NCBI GenBank assembly: GCA_025201765.1
Contig: MU623411.1
Span: forward strand, 120,243 to 184,242
Length of the DNA: 64,000 bases
DNA from: Daldinia sp. FL1419
Taxonomy: Eukaryota > Ascomycota > Sordariomycetes > Xylariales > Hypoxylaceae
Reading direction: 5' to 3'
Part shown: positions 50,301 through 60,568 of the stretch, piece after piece
Layout: each line of letters opens with the position of its first letter
Numbering within the stretch: the first letter of the stretch is position 1
Made by a program: the position numbers and the translations under genes
Notes under the pieces: generated by a model
What the model saw: only the letters and a program-made list of their open reading frames with translations
What the model was told of the DNA's origin: nothing
The model's database searches: none

Positions 50301-50343
50301 TGACAGCTTTCTTGGTCGCACCCTTTACCACGTTGCGCAGCAT
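47305..50343 (-). CDS. cym1: Mitochondrial presequence protease (M16C)
   Basis: Uninterrupted frame of 1012 residues from the ATG at 50343. The preceding in-frame codons have no ATG, so this start is chosen. The zinc motif H85-ILE88-H89 in GVPHILEHTTLCGSQKYP and the following RDPFFKMLPRTLSNFMNA are diagnostic for the CYM1/PreP family, and FKGVVYNEMKGQMSD carries the distal part of the site. The C-terminal half has the R/Y pair region typical of M16 chambers (EKGGAYGGGAYMKGL). The enzyme degrades cleaved targeting peptides and other short peptides in mitochondria. The N-terminus MLRNVVKGATKKAVTEL is basic and amphipathic, a short presequence. Length is as in yeast Cym1 (about 990). It diverges from the taxilin gene across 1.2 kb. 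The assignment is very secure. Confidence 0.96.
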   Translation of the reverse strand: MLRNVVKGATKKAVTELSQYPKPGEKLHGFTLLRTKHVPELELTALHLRHDKTGADYLHIAREDSNNVFSIGFKTNPPDDTGVPHILEHTTLCGSQKYPIRDPFFKMLPRTLSNFMNAFTASDHTYYPFATTNAQDFQNLMSVYLDATLHPLLKETDFTQEGWRIGPENPRVAEKDGEADAEDSKLVFKGVVYNEMKGQMSDAGYLYYIRFQDHIFPAIHNSGGDPQRITDLTYEQLRKFHAEHYHPSNAKLITYGDMPLANHLKEVDAQMKAFEKIEADIEHKRPIDLSDGPQTVTVFGPIDPLADPEKQYKTSVSWIAGNTSDVLESFSMALLSSLLMDGYGSPLYRGLIESGLGTDWSPNSGYDGSAVTGIFSIGLTGVEQADVEKVKGEIQKILREVRDKGFERTKIEGYLHQLELSLKHKTANFGLLVLHRLKGKWFSGTDPFESLAWNDTVAAFEAKLAEGGYLEGLMDKYLLNDNTLTFTMAPSRTYGIKIAKEENYRLLAKISEAAQQAGGEQEARKLFEQRELDLLVEQSKSNTEDLGCLPTVHVKDIPRQKEPVIIRDETAHGTTIQWHEAPTNGLTYFRAINTFENLPNELRSLVPLFTDSIMRLGTKDMTMEQLEDQIKLKTGGISVSYLSTALPTDFRQASEGLLLRGMALDRNVPEMFELLRKLILETDFDSPEAALRIRQLLEAAADGVVNDIASSGHSYARRYAESSLTREGYLAEQVSGLTQVKLITSLARRPESDQYEDIIEKLKQIQKFALAGSSIRTALTCGSDSVQANSSALSKFMTSRSTDPVKFPASEKQTFARDIKAFFPLPYQVYYGSLALPTTSYTSSHGAPLQILAQLLTHKHLHHEIREKGGAYGGGAYMKGLEGIFGFYSYRDPNPQNTLSIMKNAGRWAVDKKWTDRDLEEAKISVFQSVDAPRSVSAEGMPRFMSGVTDEMQQKRREQLLDVSKDQVREAAQKYIVDALANGEERLAFLGTKQDWVDDTWKVNEINVNGAK

Positions 50344-51529
50344 CTTATTAACGATCGAAAACACCAGCCACAATCATATCAAAAAGACGGGATGATGAGA
50401 AAGAAACAAGTAGCTGTATAATGAACTGTCTTTACGGGAACTTAGACAACTGTGGTCCAAGACGGCTTTGCTGCGACAGTTAAGGGAGGGAGAAGGGGAG
50501 AAGGGGAGAAGGCTGAAGGTACGAGAAGATGTAATTCTAGAAAATTTCCACCGGCGAATGATATGAACGATAAGTCTGAGTTATGCTAGATGACGCATAT
50601 GTCGGGTTAGCCCCTGCTGACATGTTAGATATTCGGGTATCGAGGTATGGTCAGGTTTTGGTGACCACTTAATCGCAGTAGCTAAGTGTCAATTGGATGG
50701 ATTACAACGTAATATTGCTTAAGCATATATGAAGTGCAATTAAGTAAAGTTAACCCCATATAAAACCGTTGCTTCGGGATCTGCTAGCGTCGAGTTCGAT
50801 TTTTCTAGGTTAGGGGATTTTTGTTCAAGTATTATCAGTGCGTGGTATTGCGTTTTGGCTAGGCAAGTACGTACCTACATAATTAAAATTGATTCATAAG
50901 TGCACACGCATGTGGTATCCCGGCGGTTTTTGAAAAATAATAATAAGATAACCAACCAAGGTACCTACCTAATTAACTGAAATAAAACCAAAAGTACTTT
51001 GGTACATATCCCCAAAATACACAAGGTAAGTACCTACCGACCTATCCGACCTATGGAAGGCACGATTACATAACCCAGGTACCTAGTTAACCTTGAAAAA
51101 GTTCCAGGTTCCCTAAGGTTAGATTTGGTCGCATGTGCGGTTTTGCAAGGCGGCAACCCGGAGTTCTCTCGTCCTTGATTGTTGATTAAGTAACCGACAC
51201 TAAAACGCCGCGCTTCATCTCAAATCCTCAAAAGTCTGCATTCATTGTAGAACTACGCCTCTAACATAAACATAACCAAAGTTAACTAAGCTATTGAGCC
51301 GACCCTTTATTTCTTTTATTCGCAGTCAATATTTTTTTCAACCGTATTAAGTTTCTTACATTAGGATCCATTCCAATGTCTAGCAAACTAGTACAGTAAG
51401 TTCACACCAGATTACCATCACCCTCTCTCTCTCTCCCCCTCGCCGTTGTGTCATGAGTCGCCTTGAAATACTGACACTGTCTGTACTTTTTCTTAGCCGA
51501 GTTGCATACGTTTAGGAAAGCAAAAAAAT
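50344..51529. other. Divergent promoter region between CYM1 and taxilin
   Basis: Contains AGGTACCT palindromes at 50959 and 51077 and a CT-rich run at about 51423-51440 upstream of the taxilin start, typical of fungal core promoters. Confidence 0.5.
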
Positions 51530-53621
51530 ATGGCGACTACGAACCATCGTGCCGCATCTGCCACGCCAGCCCCTCTCGCATCTGTACTGAATGCGCACGG
51601 AACCGGTCATACTCATGTTCACGACGACTCGTTAACTAATGGTCACCATGTCCATGTACAAGAGCCCCGACCTGCCCCGACGCCGACACCCTCTATGGCT
51701 TCAACCGCCGCCTCTAAGAAAGGGAAAGGGAAGAAGGCTCTTGATTCTAACGAGGCGTCAAAACTTGTAGCTGCAAGAATTTCTCAGTTGGAAGTTGATA
51801 CTGCCGCAGAAAAGGAGCAAGAGGCGGAAATTGGTAGGTTATTTTTCATTTCAGACGCTTGAGCGATTAAAAAAAGCTGGAACGCTGCGACATTTCGGAA
51901 TCCGAAACGCCGAGGTCCCAACTTTGGCGAAACGTTTACCAATCTAAGAGGGCGTGGCCGGGTTTAGAGATGTAGAATCGAAGCATTAAACGCTCTAGTG
52001 TGCTCGTGGTAACGATGGACGAATCGGAAGAGAGATACTGGCTATTTGCGATGTTATAGGTCTGCAGGATCCCATTTTCCATCAGAGTACCCGTATACCA
52101 AAATTCAACAGCCAGGCCGATGTGCATTTCGAGGTGACATCTACGATCTCCGATACACAGCGCGGTTCAGTTGTACAAATGTTGCTGCACGACGCTAAAT
52201 CATGGCATGCGCCGGTCCATTCTCTGGTCCCTAGGATTTGGTTTCGCCAGCTTTGTTCATGATATCTAGACCTTGCTAATATATTTAATTCTAGACCGAG
52301 AAGTGCGCAAGGCAAACCGCGAGCTAAACCACCAGATGAACAAGATGAATGATATGGACAAGATAGAACTCTTGACGAAACGATCCTCCGAACTATTTGC
52401 GAATCTAAAACGCCTCGAGCGCGAGAATCTTAAGAATAAGAAACGAGCCGATCAGCTACAAAAGGAAAAGGATTCCAGTCGTACCGATCTAAGCAAACAG
52501 ATTAGCCTCAAGGAAAAATTAGAAAAATTGTGTCGCGAGCTTCAAAAAGAGAACAATAAGCTAAAGGTACACTGAGTCCTACTAGAAGAAATTGCGGGAT
52601 TCGCGCTGACGGGAATGGGTGGTAGAATGAACATCGAGCTCTAAATGATACTCACGATCGCCTGAAAGTGTCGTCTGATGAGCGCTTTAAGAAAGTCCTC
52701 GAAACATTGGAGGGCTATCAAGAAGAGAAAGACAACCCGCGAAAGCAGGTTGTATACATGAAAGCCGAAGAATTGTGCGCGCTATTCCCAACGTTTAACC
52801 CGCATGGGCGTATTTTGTATTAACACGACTTCTATAGGTTTAAGGGACGGTTCAAATCTCTCATCGACCAATACGAATTGCGAGAATTGCATTATCATTC
52901 TTCGATGCGGACTAAAGAGATCGAAGTCCAATGGAATATGGCTCGTTACGAACAGCAAAAGAAAACGGCGGAAGCAGAAGCCAATCGTGCGCGACAATTA
53001 AATAGCCAAGTGCTTACGTTCTCCAAGACCGAGACTGAATTACGCAACCAGTTGAATGTTTATGTTGAGAAGTTTAAGCAGGTATGCGCCCTGTGCCCCT
53101 CACTAGCCAGCCGTGCGAAGGCATTAACAAATGAGGAGGTCGAGGACACGCTAAATAACAGTAACGACCTGTTCTTAACTTTTCGTAAGGAGATGGAAGA
53201 TATGTCCAAAAAGACTAAGAAGCTAGAGAAGGAAAACGAGGCCTACAAGAGAAAAGAGGGCGCCCTGAATCAGAACATCTTTAAGATGGCCGAGGAGCGT
53301 AATAGGCACCTGAAGGATCTCGAGGACATCAGGAAGAAGAACGACAAGTTGACGAGCATTATCAATCAGATGCAGCAGCAAGGTCGTGGTATACCTCAAG
53401 GAATGCAAGGCACGGTGGAAAGCTGTTACGCCGAAGGGGTAGAAGGTGACGAAGAAGGAGGGTTGGATGAGGCTGATGAGGAGAGCGAATACGAATACGA
53501 TGAAGGCGACGAAGAAGTTAGTGATGAGGGCGAGTTCGATGACGATACAGAAGAGGAACTTCCTCACGCACCTGGTGCTTACGGCCCTGAGCGCCCGCCC
53601 GCTATGAATGGTCATCGCTAG
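51530..53621 (+). CDS. Taxilin family coiled-coil protein
   Basis: Five exons: 51530-51833, 52295-52566, 52626-52774, 52838-53081, 53139-53621, giving 483 residues. Joins restore the family sequence: EI|DREVRKANRE, KLK|NEHRALNDTHDRLK, EE|LFKGRFKSLIDQYELREL, KQ|VEDTLNNSND. The N-terminal 90 residues are disordered with a His-rich stretch and a basic patch (KKGKGKKAL). The middle is a long coiled coil, the taxilin domain. The C-terminus is acidic (ESEYEYDEGDEE). Taxilins bind syntaxins and take part in vesicle traffic and related processes in animals; the fungal role is little known. Intron 1 is long for this genome (461 bp). Intron 4 (53082-53138, 57 bp) is a multiple of three and has no stop, so retention would add 19 residues. 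The donor of intron 3 (GTGCGC) is weak. An open in-frame extension follows the stop. Confidence 0.9.
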
Positions 53622-53837
53622 GAGGACGACACAGTATGGTGGCATGCGGTCAACCTGCCTCAATCCATCTACGAGGTATACCGCTGGTTTCACGACTTTC
53701 GAGAGCGATTCTCACACTACGAGCGACCTCTTGCCGAAGAAGCACCGGAGAATCCACCTAACGACATTGACGACAATACTGCGTCTACTCTAGAGACACT
53801 CGACCCTTCAGACATGACAATTCACTCCACAGGCTAG
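53622..53837 (+). other. In-frame open extension after the taxilin stop codon
   Basis: Directly after the TAG at 53619-53621 the same frame stays open for 71 codons up to a second TAG. The encoded segment looks protein-like (VWWHAVNLPQSIYEVY, then WFHDFRERFSHYERPL). It could be reached by readthrough, by an alternative intron ending at the TAG, or it may be a former C-terminus cut off by a nonsense change. Confidence 0.45.
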
Positions 53838-54227
53838 ACTTTACAAAACCATTCGCTCTCGGGGGATAACTGCTACGTCTTCTTTCCCCTTTATTGGCAG
53901 GACAGACGCCCGAGTTGTCAATGTATCGATTGGTTTATGTAGGCGGCGAAAGCAGCTGAAGCTTGGTTTTCGTCGGCGCGAGTATCATTCTTTGCTAGTG
54001 ATAACATTGTAGTGATAAATGCGAATTGATAACTTCCCTCGGAAAGTGCAATTAGGTACTATTGCTACTACTTTTTATTAATTCCAAAGTGTGTAAATTT
54101 TACAATTACTACCTATTAATCATGATCAAGTCCTTGTCTATTGCTAGTAAGTTGATTTATTTTAAGCTAACTGCCAGAATTCCGTGGGTTTCCCGTGGGT
54201 ATCTCTATCTTTTGTGAACATGTCCAT
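53838..54227. other. Convergent intergenic region between taxilin and LTV1
   Basis: AT-rich 3' flanks of both genes; nothing else is seen. Confidence 0.6.
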
Positions 54228-55614
54228 CTACCGAGACGCCGATGCTGAAGCCAACCCAGATGCTTGCGGCTGGCTGAATCGGCCTCGGATCTTGGCCGGG
54301 CCTAACTCACGTCTGATCTCATCTAGCTGATCCATGCCGTTCTTCCACTTGCCTTTCTTCAGTTGCTTCTTACCGTGCATAGAGTAGCCCCCTAGGAAAT
54401 CATCTAAGATATTATCGAAATCACCACGCACAGAACCCGTGACACTAGAGACAGCCGATATCTGGGACACGGAGGCCCCGCCGTCCTCGTCATCGTCTTC
54501 CATATCCTCGTTGTACTGCTCTTCGATCTTGTCGAAGCGGGCATCAAGGATGCCGAGCTGCTCTGTGCGGAACAGCGACGACGAAGTCATAGAGTAGCCC
54601 GATTGGCTGGTTAGAGCGCCCTTGCGCTTCTTGCGTCGACCACCGTTGGTAGTGGTTGTCATGAGTGAAGATTGCATGTCTGATTGTGATGGGGCAGCTG
54701 CGAAGGATACCTTTGCGCCGGGCTTGCCCTGATCCTTCTTGAACTTCTTGAAGTCTTCTAGCCAGTCCTCATTCTTAACCGCTTCGCCATCTTGCTCATT
54801 TGTAGTAGGAACTAAATCAGGTACTTCAGAGCGGTCTTTATACTCCTTGGTTGGTTTGGCGGTGTCGTCCGATTCCCAGCCGTCATCTTCATCGAAATCT
54901 GCGTCAAACTCAACGTCGTCCAATTCTTGTCCATCCTTAGCTAACTCTGCAAAAACATCTTCGTCATCATCAACATATGCCTCGTCTTCAAGAGCCTCCA
55001 ATACCTCGCGTAGGCGTGGGTCCATATCCGGCTGAAATCCACCGATTGCATCAGGGATATCTTGTTGCGCCTGGTATGTGATATGCTGGAGGTTCTTTGA
55101 TGGTAAGAAATCATCGCCGAAAAGCTCATCTCGTTTGCGCTCTTCGTCCGCGACGTCTAGTTTTCGTAGCGCATCCTCTAGGCTCTGCTTCTGCTTTCCT
55201 TTGCTCTTATTCTTATTACTGGGTCCGTTATCTGCTTCAATGAATACGACCTCCCCACCACCCGCAGAATCCAGGTCCCGCAAATGTTGCATATAGTCAT
55301 ATTCGGTATCATCGAAAAAGACGCCATAGTTGGCAGCTTCACCCTCATTGGCACGAATGTGCTGGGCGTCGGAGCCCAACTCAGATGCAAGGTCATCAAG
55401 CTTCCTCACCTTGGAAGCATTGGGAAGAGGTGTAGGGTTTAGCACCATAGATGGTGCATCAGCATCGTGAATCAACGGGTCATTTTGTGGACGATGAACC
55501 AGCGTGAAGTGCTGGGCCGTCTTCTTATCTCTAGTCAAGATATTAGTGATTAATCGCTAATCGAATGATCGCCTTTGATATCAATTTTACGTACATCCAC
55601 TTGCCTTTTGGCAT
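54228..55614 (-). CDS. ltv1: LTV1, 40S ribosomal subunit biogenesis factor
   Basis: Two exons, 55614-55595 and 55530-54228, give 440 residues. The 20-nt first exon encodes MPKGKW and the join restores the family N-terminus KGKWI|DKKTAQHFTLVHRPQ (donor GTACGT, acceptor ACTAG). Conserved Ltv1 features follow: VFFDDTEYDYMQHLRDL, a long acidic region (DDDEDVFAELAKDG, FDADFDEDDGWESDD), TSSSLFRTEQLGILDARFDKIEEQYN, and DDFLGGYS near the C-terminus. Ltv1 joins late pre-40S particles, holds back the head region until uS3 settles, and is released after phosphorylation by casein kinase 1. It shares a 445-bp upstream region with LSG1, which is read the other way and serves the 60S subunit. The tiny first exon is easily missed by gene callers. 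Confidence 0.95.
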
Positions 55615-56059
55615 TTTCACGATTCTTCTTCTTTTCTTTTCTTTTATTTCTTTATTTCTTTTTTTCTTTTTTGAGACTTTATTTGGATTGGAAGAAGAAA
55701 TGCTCAAGGGAATCTCTCAGCTTAGGTTTAGTATATGAAATGGAAAAAAAGGATGAGTGGTAGTTGTAAGTTTTAAGTTGGGTACTTTGTAAACGGTAGA
55801 ATGGATACTTTCAGGGTTCTGGCCTAGAATTGAAAAGTTTTGGTGGGGTAAATTTATTATCGCGGGGCTTATCGTGCTTTTAGAGCGACGCAAAAAATAA
55901 ATTGCCCCTCGATTATTCAGCGATTAGACTTTACAAAAAAAAAGGGTTCTAGGAAGCGACAATCTCGACCTCAATTTATGAGGACTGAGTTTCGCAAAAA
56001 AAAGATACATTTTTACATATTATTTTAGGTAAATATCGGACAAACGAGAACTACCAAAA
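55615..56059. promoter_or_regulatory. Bidirectional promoter of LTV1 and LSG1
   Basis: 445 bp between two divergent ribosome-biogenesis starts. It holds a pyrimidine-rich tract on the plus strand (about 55619-55673), an A9 run at 55934-55942 and two copies of AGGGTTCT (55813-55820 and 55943-55950), the second followed by AGG. Shared control of both genes is inferred from position. Confidence 0.6.
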
Positions 56060-58120
56060 ATGGTGCACGCAAAATCTAAAACCTCGGTCGGGTTGGGCAA
56101 TACGCTCATGAACGATCGTTTCGGAAAGGGTAAAGGATCCGATCGCAAAAAAGGTTCAGCAGTTACGAGAATCAACCACGCAACCGGAGAAGAGGTATGA
56201 GAACCCATTTCTTGATATTGGAGTGATCGCTTACCATGGCATTAAAATAGTACATCACAAATGACAGAAAAGAAGCAGCATGGGTAAAGATGCGCTCCGT
56301 AACGGAGCAAGGCGCTCTAGACGAGTTCCTTGCGACCGCCGAGCTTGCCGGCACCGATTTCACCGCTGAGAAGATGAACAACGTCAAGATTATCCACACA
56401 GATCAGAGAAATCCATACCTCCTATCGGCGACCGAGGAGAGAAATGTCATGGGAAAACATGCCAAGCATAGAGGAAGGTTAACGGTACCTAGACGGCCAA
56501 AGTGGGATTCGTCAACTACCGCCGATGAGCTCGATCGCCTCGAAAGAGACAGTTTCCTCGACTGGAGAAGAGGTCTGGCGGAACTGCAGGAAAACAACGA
56601 CCTGCTCATGACTCCCTTTGAGCGTAACCTAGAAGTATGGAGGCAATTATGGCGTGTCATTGAGAGATCAGACTTGGTTGTCCAGATTGTTGATGCGCGT
56701 AACCCTCTCATGTTTCGGTCTGAAGATCTCGAAACATATGTGGAAGACATAGATCCGGCCAAGAAAAACTTGTTGCTGGTCAACAAAGCAGATATGATGA
56801 CGACAAACCAACGTAAGGCATGGGCGAAATATTTCAAAGAGAAGAAGATAGCCTATCGATTCTTCTCCGCTAGCTTGGCAAAGCAATTAAACGAGGAACG
56901 CGATTTAGAGGACGAACCGGAAGAGCCTTTGAACGGCGAAAGCTCGAATCCAAAAACCATCCGCAGATCCGAGAAGCATAGTGACCCGGAAAGTGAGAGC
57001 GATGAAGAGGGTGTAGATTCGGGAGTATCCCTTAGTCAAGATGTCGACGATGATACCAGGATACTGACAGTGGAGGAGCTAGAAGACATCTTTCTTCGCC
57101 ATGCATATGATCCTGATGGTATGTGCTTCTGTTACATTTACCCTATATTCAAAAGCTTACAGACGAGCAGACCCGGAGAAGAAATTGCAGATTGGTCTAG
57201 TTGGATATCCGAACGTCGGAAAGTCATCAACGATCAACGCCCTTATTGGCGCCAAGAAAGTGTCCGTCTCCGCAACACCTGGTAAGACGAAGCACTTCCA
57301 AACCATCCACCTAAGTGACAGGGTCATCCTTTGTGATTGCCCTGGTCTTGTGTTTCCCAACTTTGCGACAACGAAGGCCGATCTCGTCTGCAATGGTGTC
57401 TTACCGATTGACCAATTACGAGAATATACGGGCCCTGCTGCGCTCGTCGCACATAGAATCCCACAGCCATTCTTGGAAGCCGTGTACGGTATCCATATCA
57501 AGACACGGCCGTTGGAAGAAGGCGGTACGGGGACTCCCACCGCTAGCGAGCTGTTATCAGCATATGCCAAAGCGCGAGGTTTCACAACGCAGGGCGTAGG
57601 ACAGCCAGATGAATCAAGGGCTGCGAGAGTTGTCCTCAAGGACTACGTCAACGGAAAGCTCCTATACGTCGAACCTCCACCCGGTTGGGGTAACGGAAGC
57701 GACTTTAACCGTGAGCTGTACGACTCGGCACATTTACCTGCAAAACGCAAGGCAGCTCTTACCGCAGCCATGGATGCATTAGACGTAGGCGACGGCGAGT
57801 CGACAATCGACACGGAAATTTTAGCTCTCCCGACGGGTGCCAAGTCGGAGAAGCTCGATAAAGCTTTCTTCGCGCATGGTGCGGGAAACGCGGGACATAT
57901 GAAAATGCCTTTCAGCCACAAGTATACGGAACAAGGGAAATCACAAGCACAAGCACAAGCTAAGCATCTTAGTGGACGCAAGGCTAGGACGATGATCGCA
58001 CTGGAAACGGGAATGGACCCGCAAGACATACAGATCGGCTCGAGCAAGAAGCACTTCAAAGGCGGTCAAAAGGGCAGAGGGAAGAAGTTTGACAACAAGA
58101 TGTTAAACGAGGAGGCCTAA
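56060..58120 (+). CDS. lsg1: LSG1, cytoplasmic GTPase of 60S subunit maturation
   Basis: Three exons, 56060-56194, 56251-57118 and 57168-58120, give 651 residues. Intron 1 joins TGEE|YITNDRKEAAWVKM. For intron 2 (donor GTATGT) two acceptors lie 5 bp apart; ending at 57167 keeps frame (DPD|ADPEKKLQIG), ending at 57162 does not. The GTPase motifs are circularly permuted, as in the YlqF/Lsg1 class: G4 LLVNKADM comes first, then G1 GYPNVGKSS, then G3 DCPGLVFP. FLDWRRGLAELQ and TPFERNLEVWRQLW are Lsg1 hallmarks. Lsg1 recycles the export adaptor Nmd3 from pre-60S particles in the cytoplasm. An acidic insert (about 275-325) and a basic C-terminal tail (KGGQKGRGKKFDNK) flank the core. Divergent from LTV1. 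Confidence 0.95.
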
Positions 58121-60037
58121 GAGGCCGCCTTACAAAGCAGAAAGGGAATTTTGAGATAGGACGGCATGAGAACGTATGGTTACGAGATTTGGCATCATTA
58201 CGATAGGCATTAGCTAGAAATCATTATCGATATCATTCAAGTCAATAGGCGTGTTATGTATAAGTTAATTCTCTAACCTAGGTTATAGAGACACTATCCC
58301 TCATAAGAGTTTCCTGAGCGGTTTTCGTATTAAGGTTACCTTGGCTAGGGTGGTTGAAAGCAACAGTGCCCCAAACCACTGCCACTTCGGAATACTGTTT
58401 GAGTTACTAGGTTATACCTTGTCGAGACGTACGTAAACTTTTGCCTTTATTTGGTATAACGAGAGCTAGTAGAGAGTGGGCCGTTCGGTTATGCCATCGT
58501 AATAGCCTCACTCTTATTCCGGTCATCCGGCCTACGAAAACCCAACTAAAACATGACATACTAATACGCACCAGAGTGGATTATCGAGGCCGTCTTGCAG
58601 TTATAGCTGAGCCCTGCCAAGGCCACCTTGGAAGAATCGTACGTCTTCTGTGTTCTTGGAATGATTATAATTTATAATGTAAATATAAGCCATAGCCAAG
58701 GTAACTAATCTCTCGTACGCTTAAAATGCGTCGTATGCGGCGGCTAGTATATTACTAAATTTCTAACCTAGAGAATATGCATCATTCCGTAACGGCCCTT
58801 TTATTAGATGTGATTTGGAGGGTTGCCGAGGTTCCTGAAGAATGCCTAGATAATAGCCTACGTGTAGTCGAGAGGGTTACTCCTGTTTCCCAAACGAGAA
58901 ACCCTAAGACTGGGGACTCATTGCATGCAAGGCTAGGTAGGTTAGGTTGTGTAGCTCTTGAAGGATGTTCGGGAAAATATATAGTCCGGAGTTATTTTTA
59001 TAGAAGGTACCTATCTAATCGTCGTGCATCAAATGTGAGGCTATCGTGATCGTAGAATGGTTCTAGTGTAGAATAATAGTTTTTTTTTCGTACTCGGGTT
59101 ACTCTAAAAAGGATATTCCTGAGCGTTTGAAACGGACCTAGATCGTATGTTTCAGGGCTGAAGAAACTAAACCAACGAGGGGTATTGCAACAACAATTTT
59201 CCAGACCCATACAAAAATGAAGATAACGTGACGTAGTTCACGATCCGCAAAACGGGATTTTTCAAACCATCCCACTCTGACACGGTTTTTATTTCCAAAT
59301 CCACTTTACGTTGTGAACCCGAGCCAACCCCTCCGTTCGTAGGGCTCATGCACGACATTTCAAAGCTCGATTTCACCCCAACTCTCCTTGCGTCCGGAAC
59401 CGCTCACCTTTTTCGATCTGCGGTAAGGGTTGTTTCAGTAAGCAGCCAAGTCACGATGCAGTTCACGATGCACACTGAGGTCACCGGCTTCGTAGCCCAG
59501 GCACACAGCCTCAAAGCCACTAAGAAGTAAGAAAGTCCTTCAGCGCCTGTGCATCGTCAGCACTCAGATCGTTACTGTGCTCCCCGACCCACACGAGAGT
59601 TCAGCCCTGCTGATTTTTATCTCGATTTCGAAGTATCGTGACTAGATCTAACACCTTATTTTGACCACATTGCATACAAGGTCGTGCCACCACGTGGAAA
59701 CGTGCCGCCGCGAAATAGTCCCTACAGCATCTCCCGGGCTTGGCTCACCAGCGCTACCAACAAGCCCAGGAACAACAAGGTTCGACCAACCTTGAGAGGA
59801 TACTGCGTGACGATGTCTACGGTCGCCGTAATTCAGATGCATTTATTGAAAATTGGATATAAGTAGCGTAGATAGCATAGCTCCTATGTGCCAAATAAGC
59901 AATTGTCATATCTCATAATAGGGGCCGCCGCGGCCTTGGGAACGGGAAGAAAAGCAAAACACCAAAACTATTAGAACAATAAAGTTTCATTCATAAAAAG
60001 GAGCTTCGTAAGAGAAAACCAAGAAAAAAAAAAGGAA
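58121..60037. other. Intergenic with a possible small spliced gene near 59.35-59.87 kb
   Basis: Mostly featureless, with one AGGTACCT palindrome (59005-59012). Around 59690-59868 the plus strand has coding-like composition; after a CTACAG acceptor-like site one frame would end RILRDDVYGRRNSDAFIENW before a stop. Upstream exons cannot be fixed, so no gene is called. Confidence 0.3.
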
Positions 60038-60568
60038 ATGTCTGCGGAAACTACCATCTCCACGCCCCTCCCCGCCGGCGTGCAACCCAACGTCGTCGTC
60101 GCACTACTGCACGACCACGAAGCATACATCCGAACCACCTGTCCCCAACTCATAAGCTACAGCCGAATCCCACCCCCTACCATCCATCCCTCCGATGCCA
60201 ACTCCAACGGCAACGTTGCAGGATCATCTCCATCTCCATCACCACCACCACCACCACCCGCCGTAGACGAGCCCCGCACGTTCGAGGTCACGGACCGGCG
60301 ACCCACCGGCCAGACAACGTACCGGCTCACGCTGACCAACAGGGCCGATGGCATCGACTCCGCCGTCGACGGCAAGGCCCCGACGGGGTCCATGGCCATC
60401 CGCTCGCGGTGGCGCGTGCGCGGCGACGCGGGCCTGCTCGAGGAAACTGCCGATATAGAAAGTAACATGATCACCAGGAAGATGGTCAAGAGTAACATCG
60501 AACGCAGTCACCCTGGGTATCATCGGACTTTTCTCGCTGAGGCCGCGGCTAGGGCGCCACTGAATTGA
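60038..60568 (+). CDS. DUF7053 domain protein
   Basis: Single-exon frame of 176 residues. It has the layout of the fungus-specific DUF7053 family: a start TTISTPLPAGVQPNVVVALL, a short HDHEAYIRTTCPQLISY segment, a variable proline-rich loop (PSPSPPPPPP), the core TYRLTLTNRADGID and RSRWRVRGDAGLLEETADIESN, and a C-terminal NIERSHPGYHRTFL. The fold is expected to be a small START/SRPBCC-like domain without a known ligand. No signal peptide or membrane helix. The ATG at 60038 is the first in frame. Family membership is fairly secure; function is unknown. Confidence 0.82.
   Translation: MSAETTISTPLPAGVQPNVVVALLHDHEAYIRTTCPQLISYSRIPPPTIHPSDANSNGNVAGSSPSPSPPPPPPAVDEPRTFEVTDRRPTGQTTYRLTLTNRADGIDSAVDGKAPTGSMAIRSRWRVRGDAGLLEETADIESNMITRKMVKSNIERSHPGYHRTFLAEAAARAPLN

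Noticed and set aside
8753..50343. The two M16 proteases as a tandem duplication
   Set aside because: They belong to different subfamilies (YOL098C/mug138 type and CYM1), are 35 kb apart and differ throughout.
53223..53693. 156-codon minus-strand frame
   Set aside because: Antisense shadow of the taxilin last exon; the plus strand has clear family sequence.
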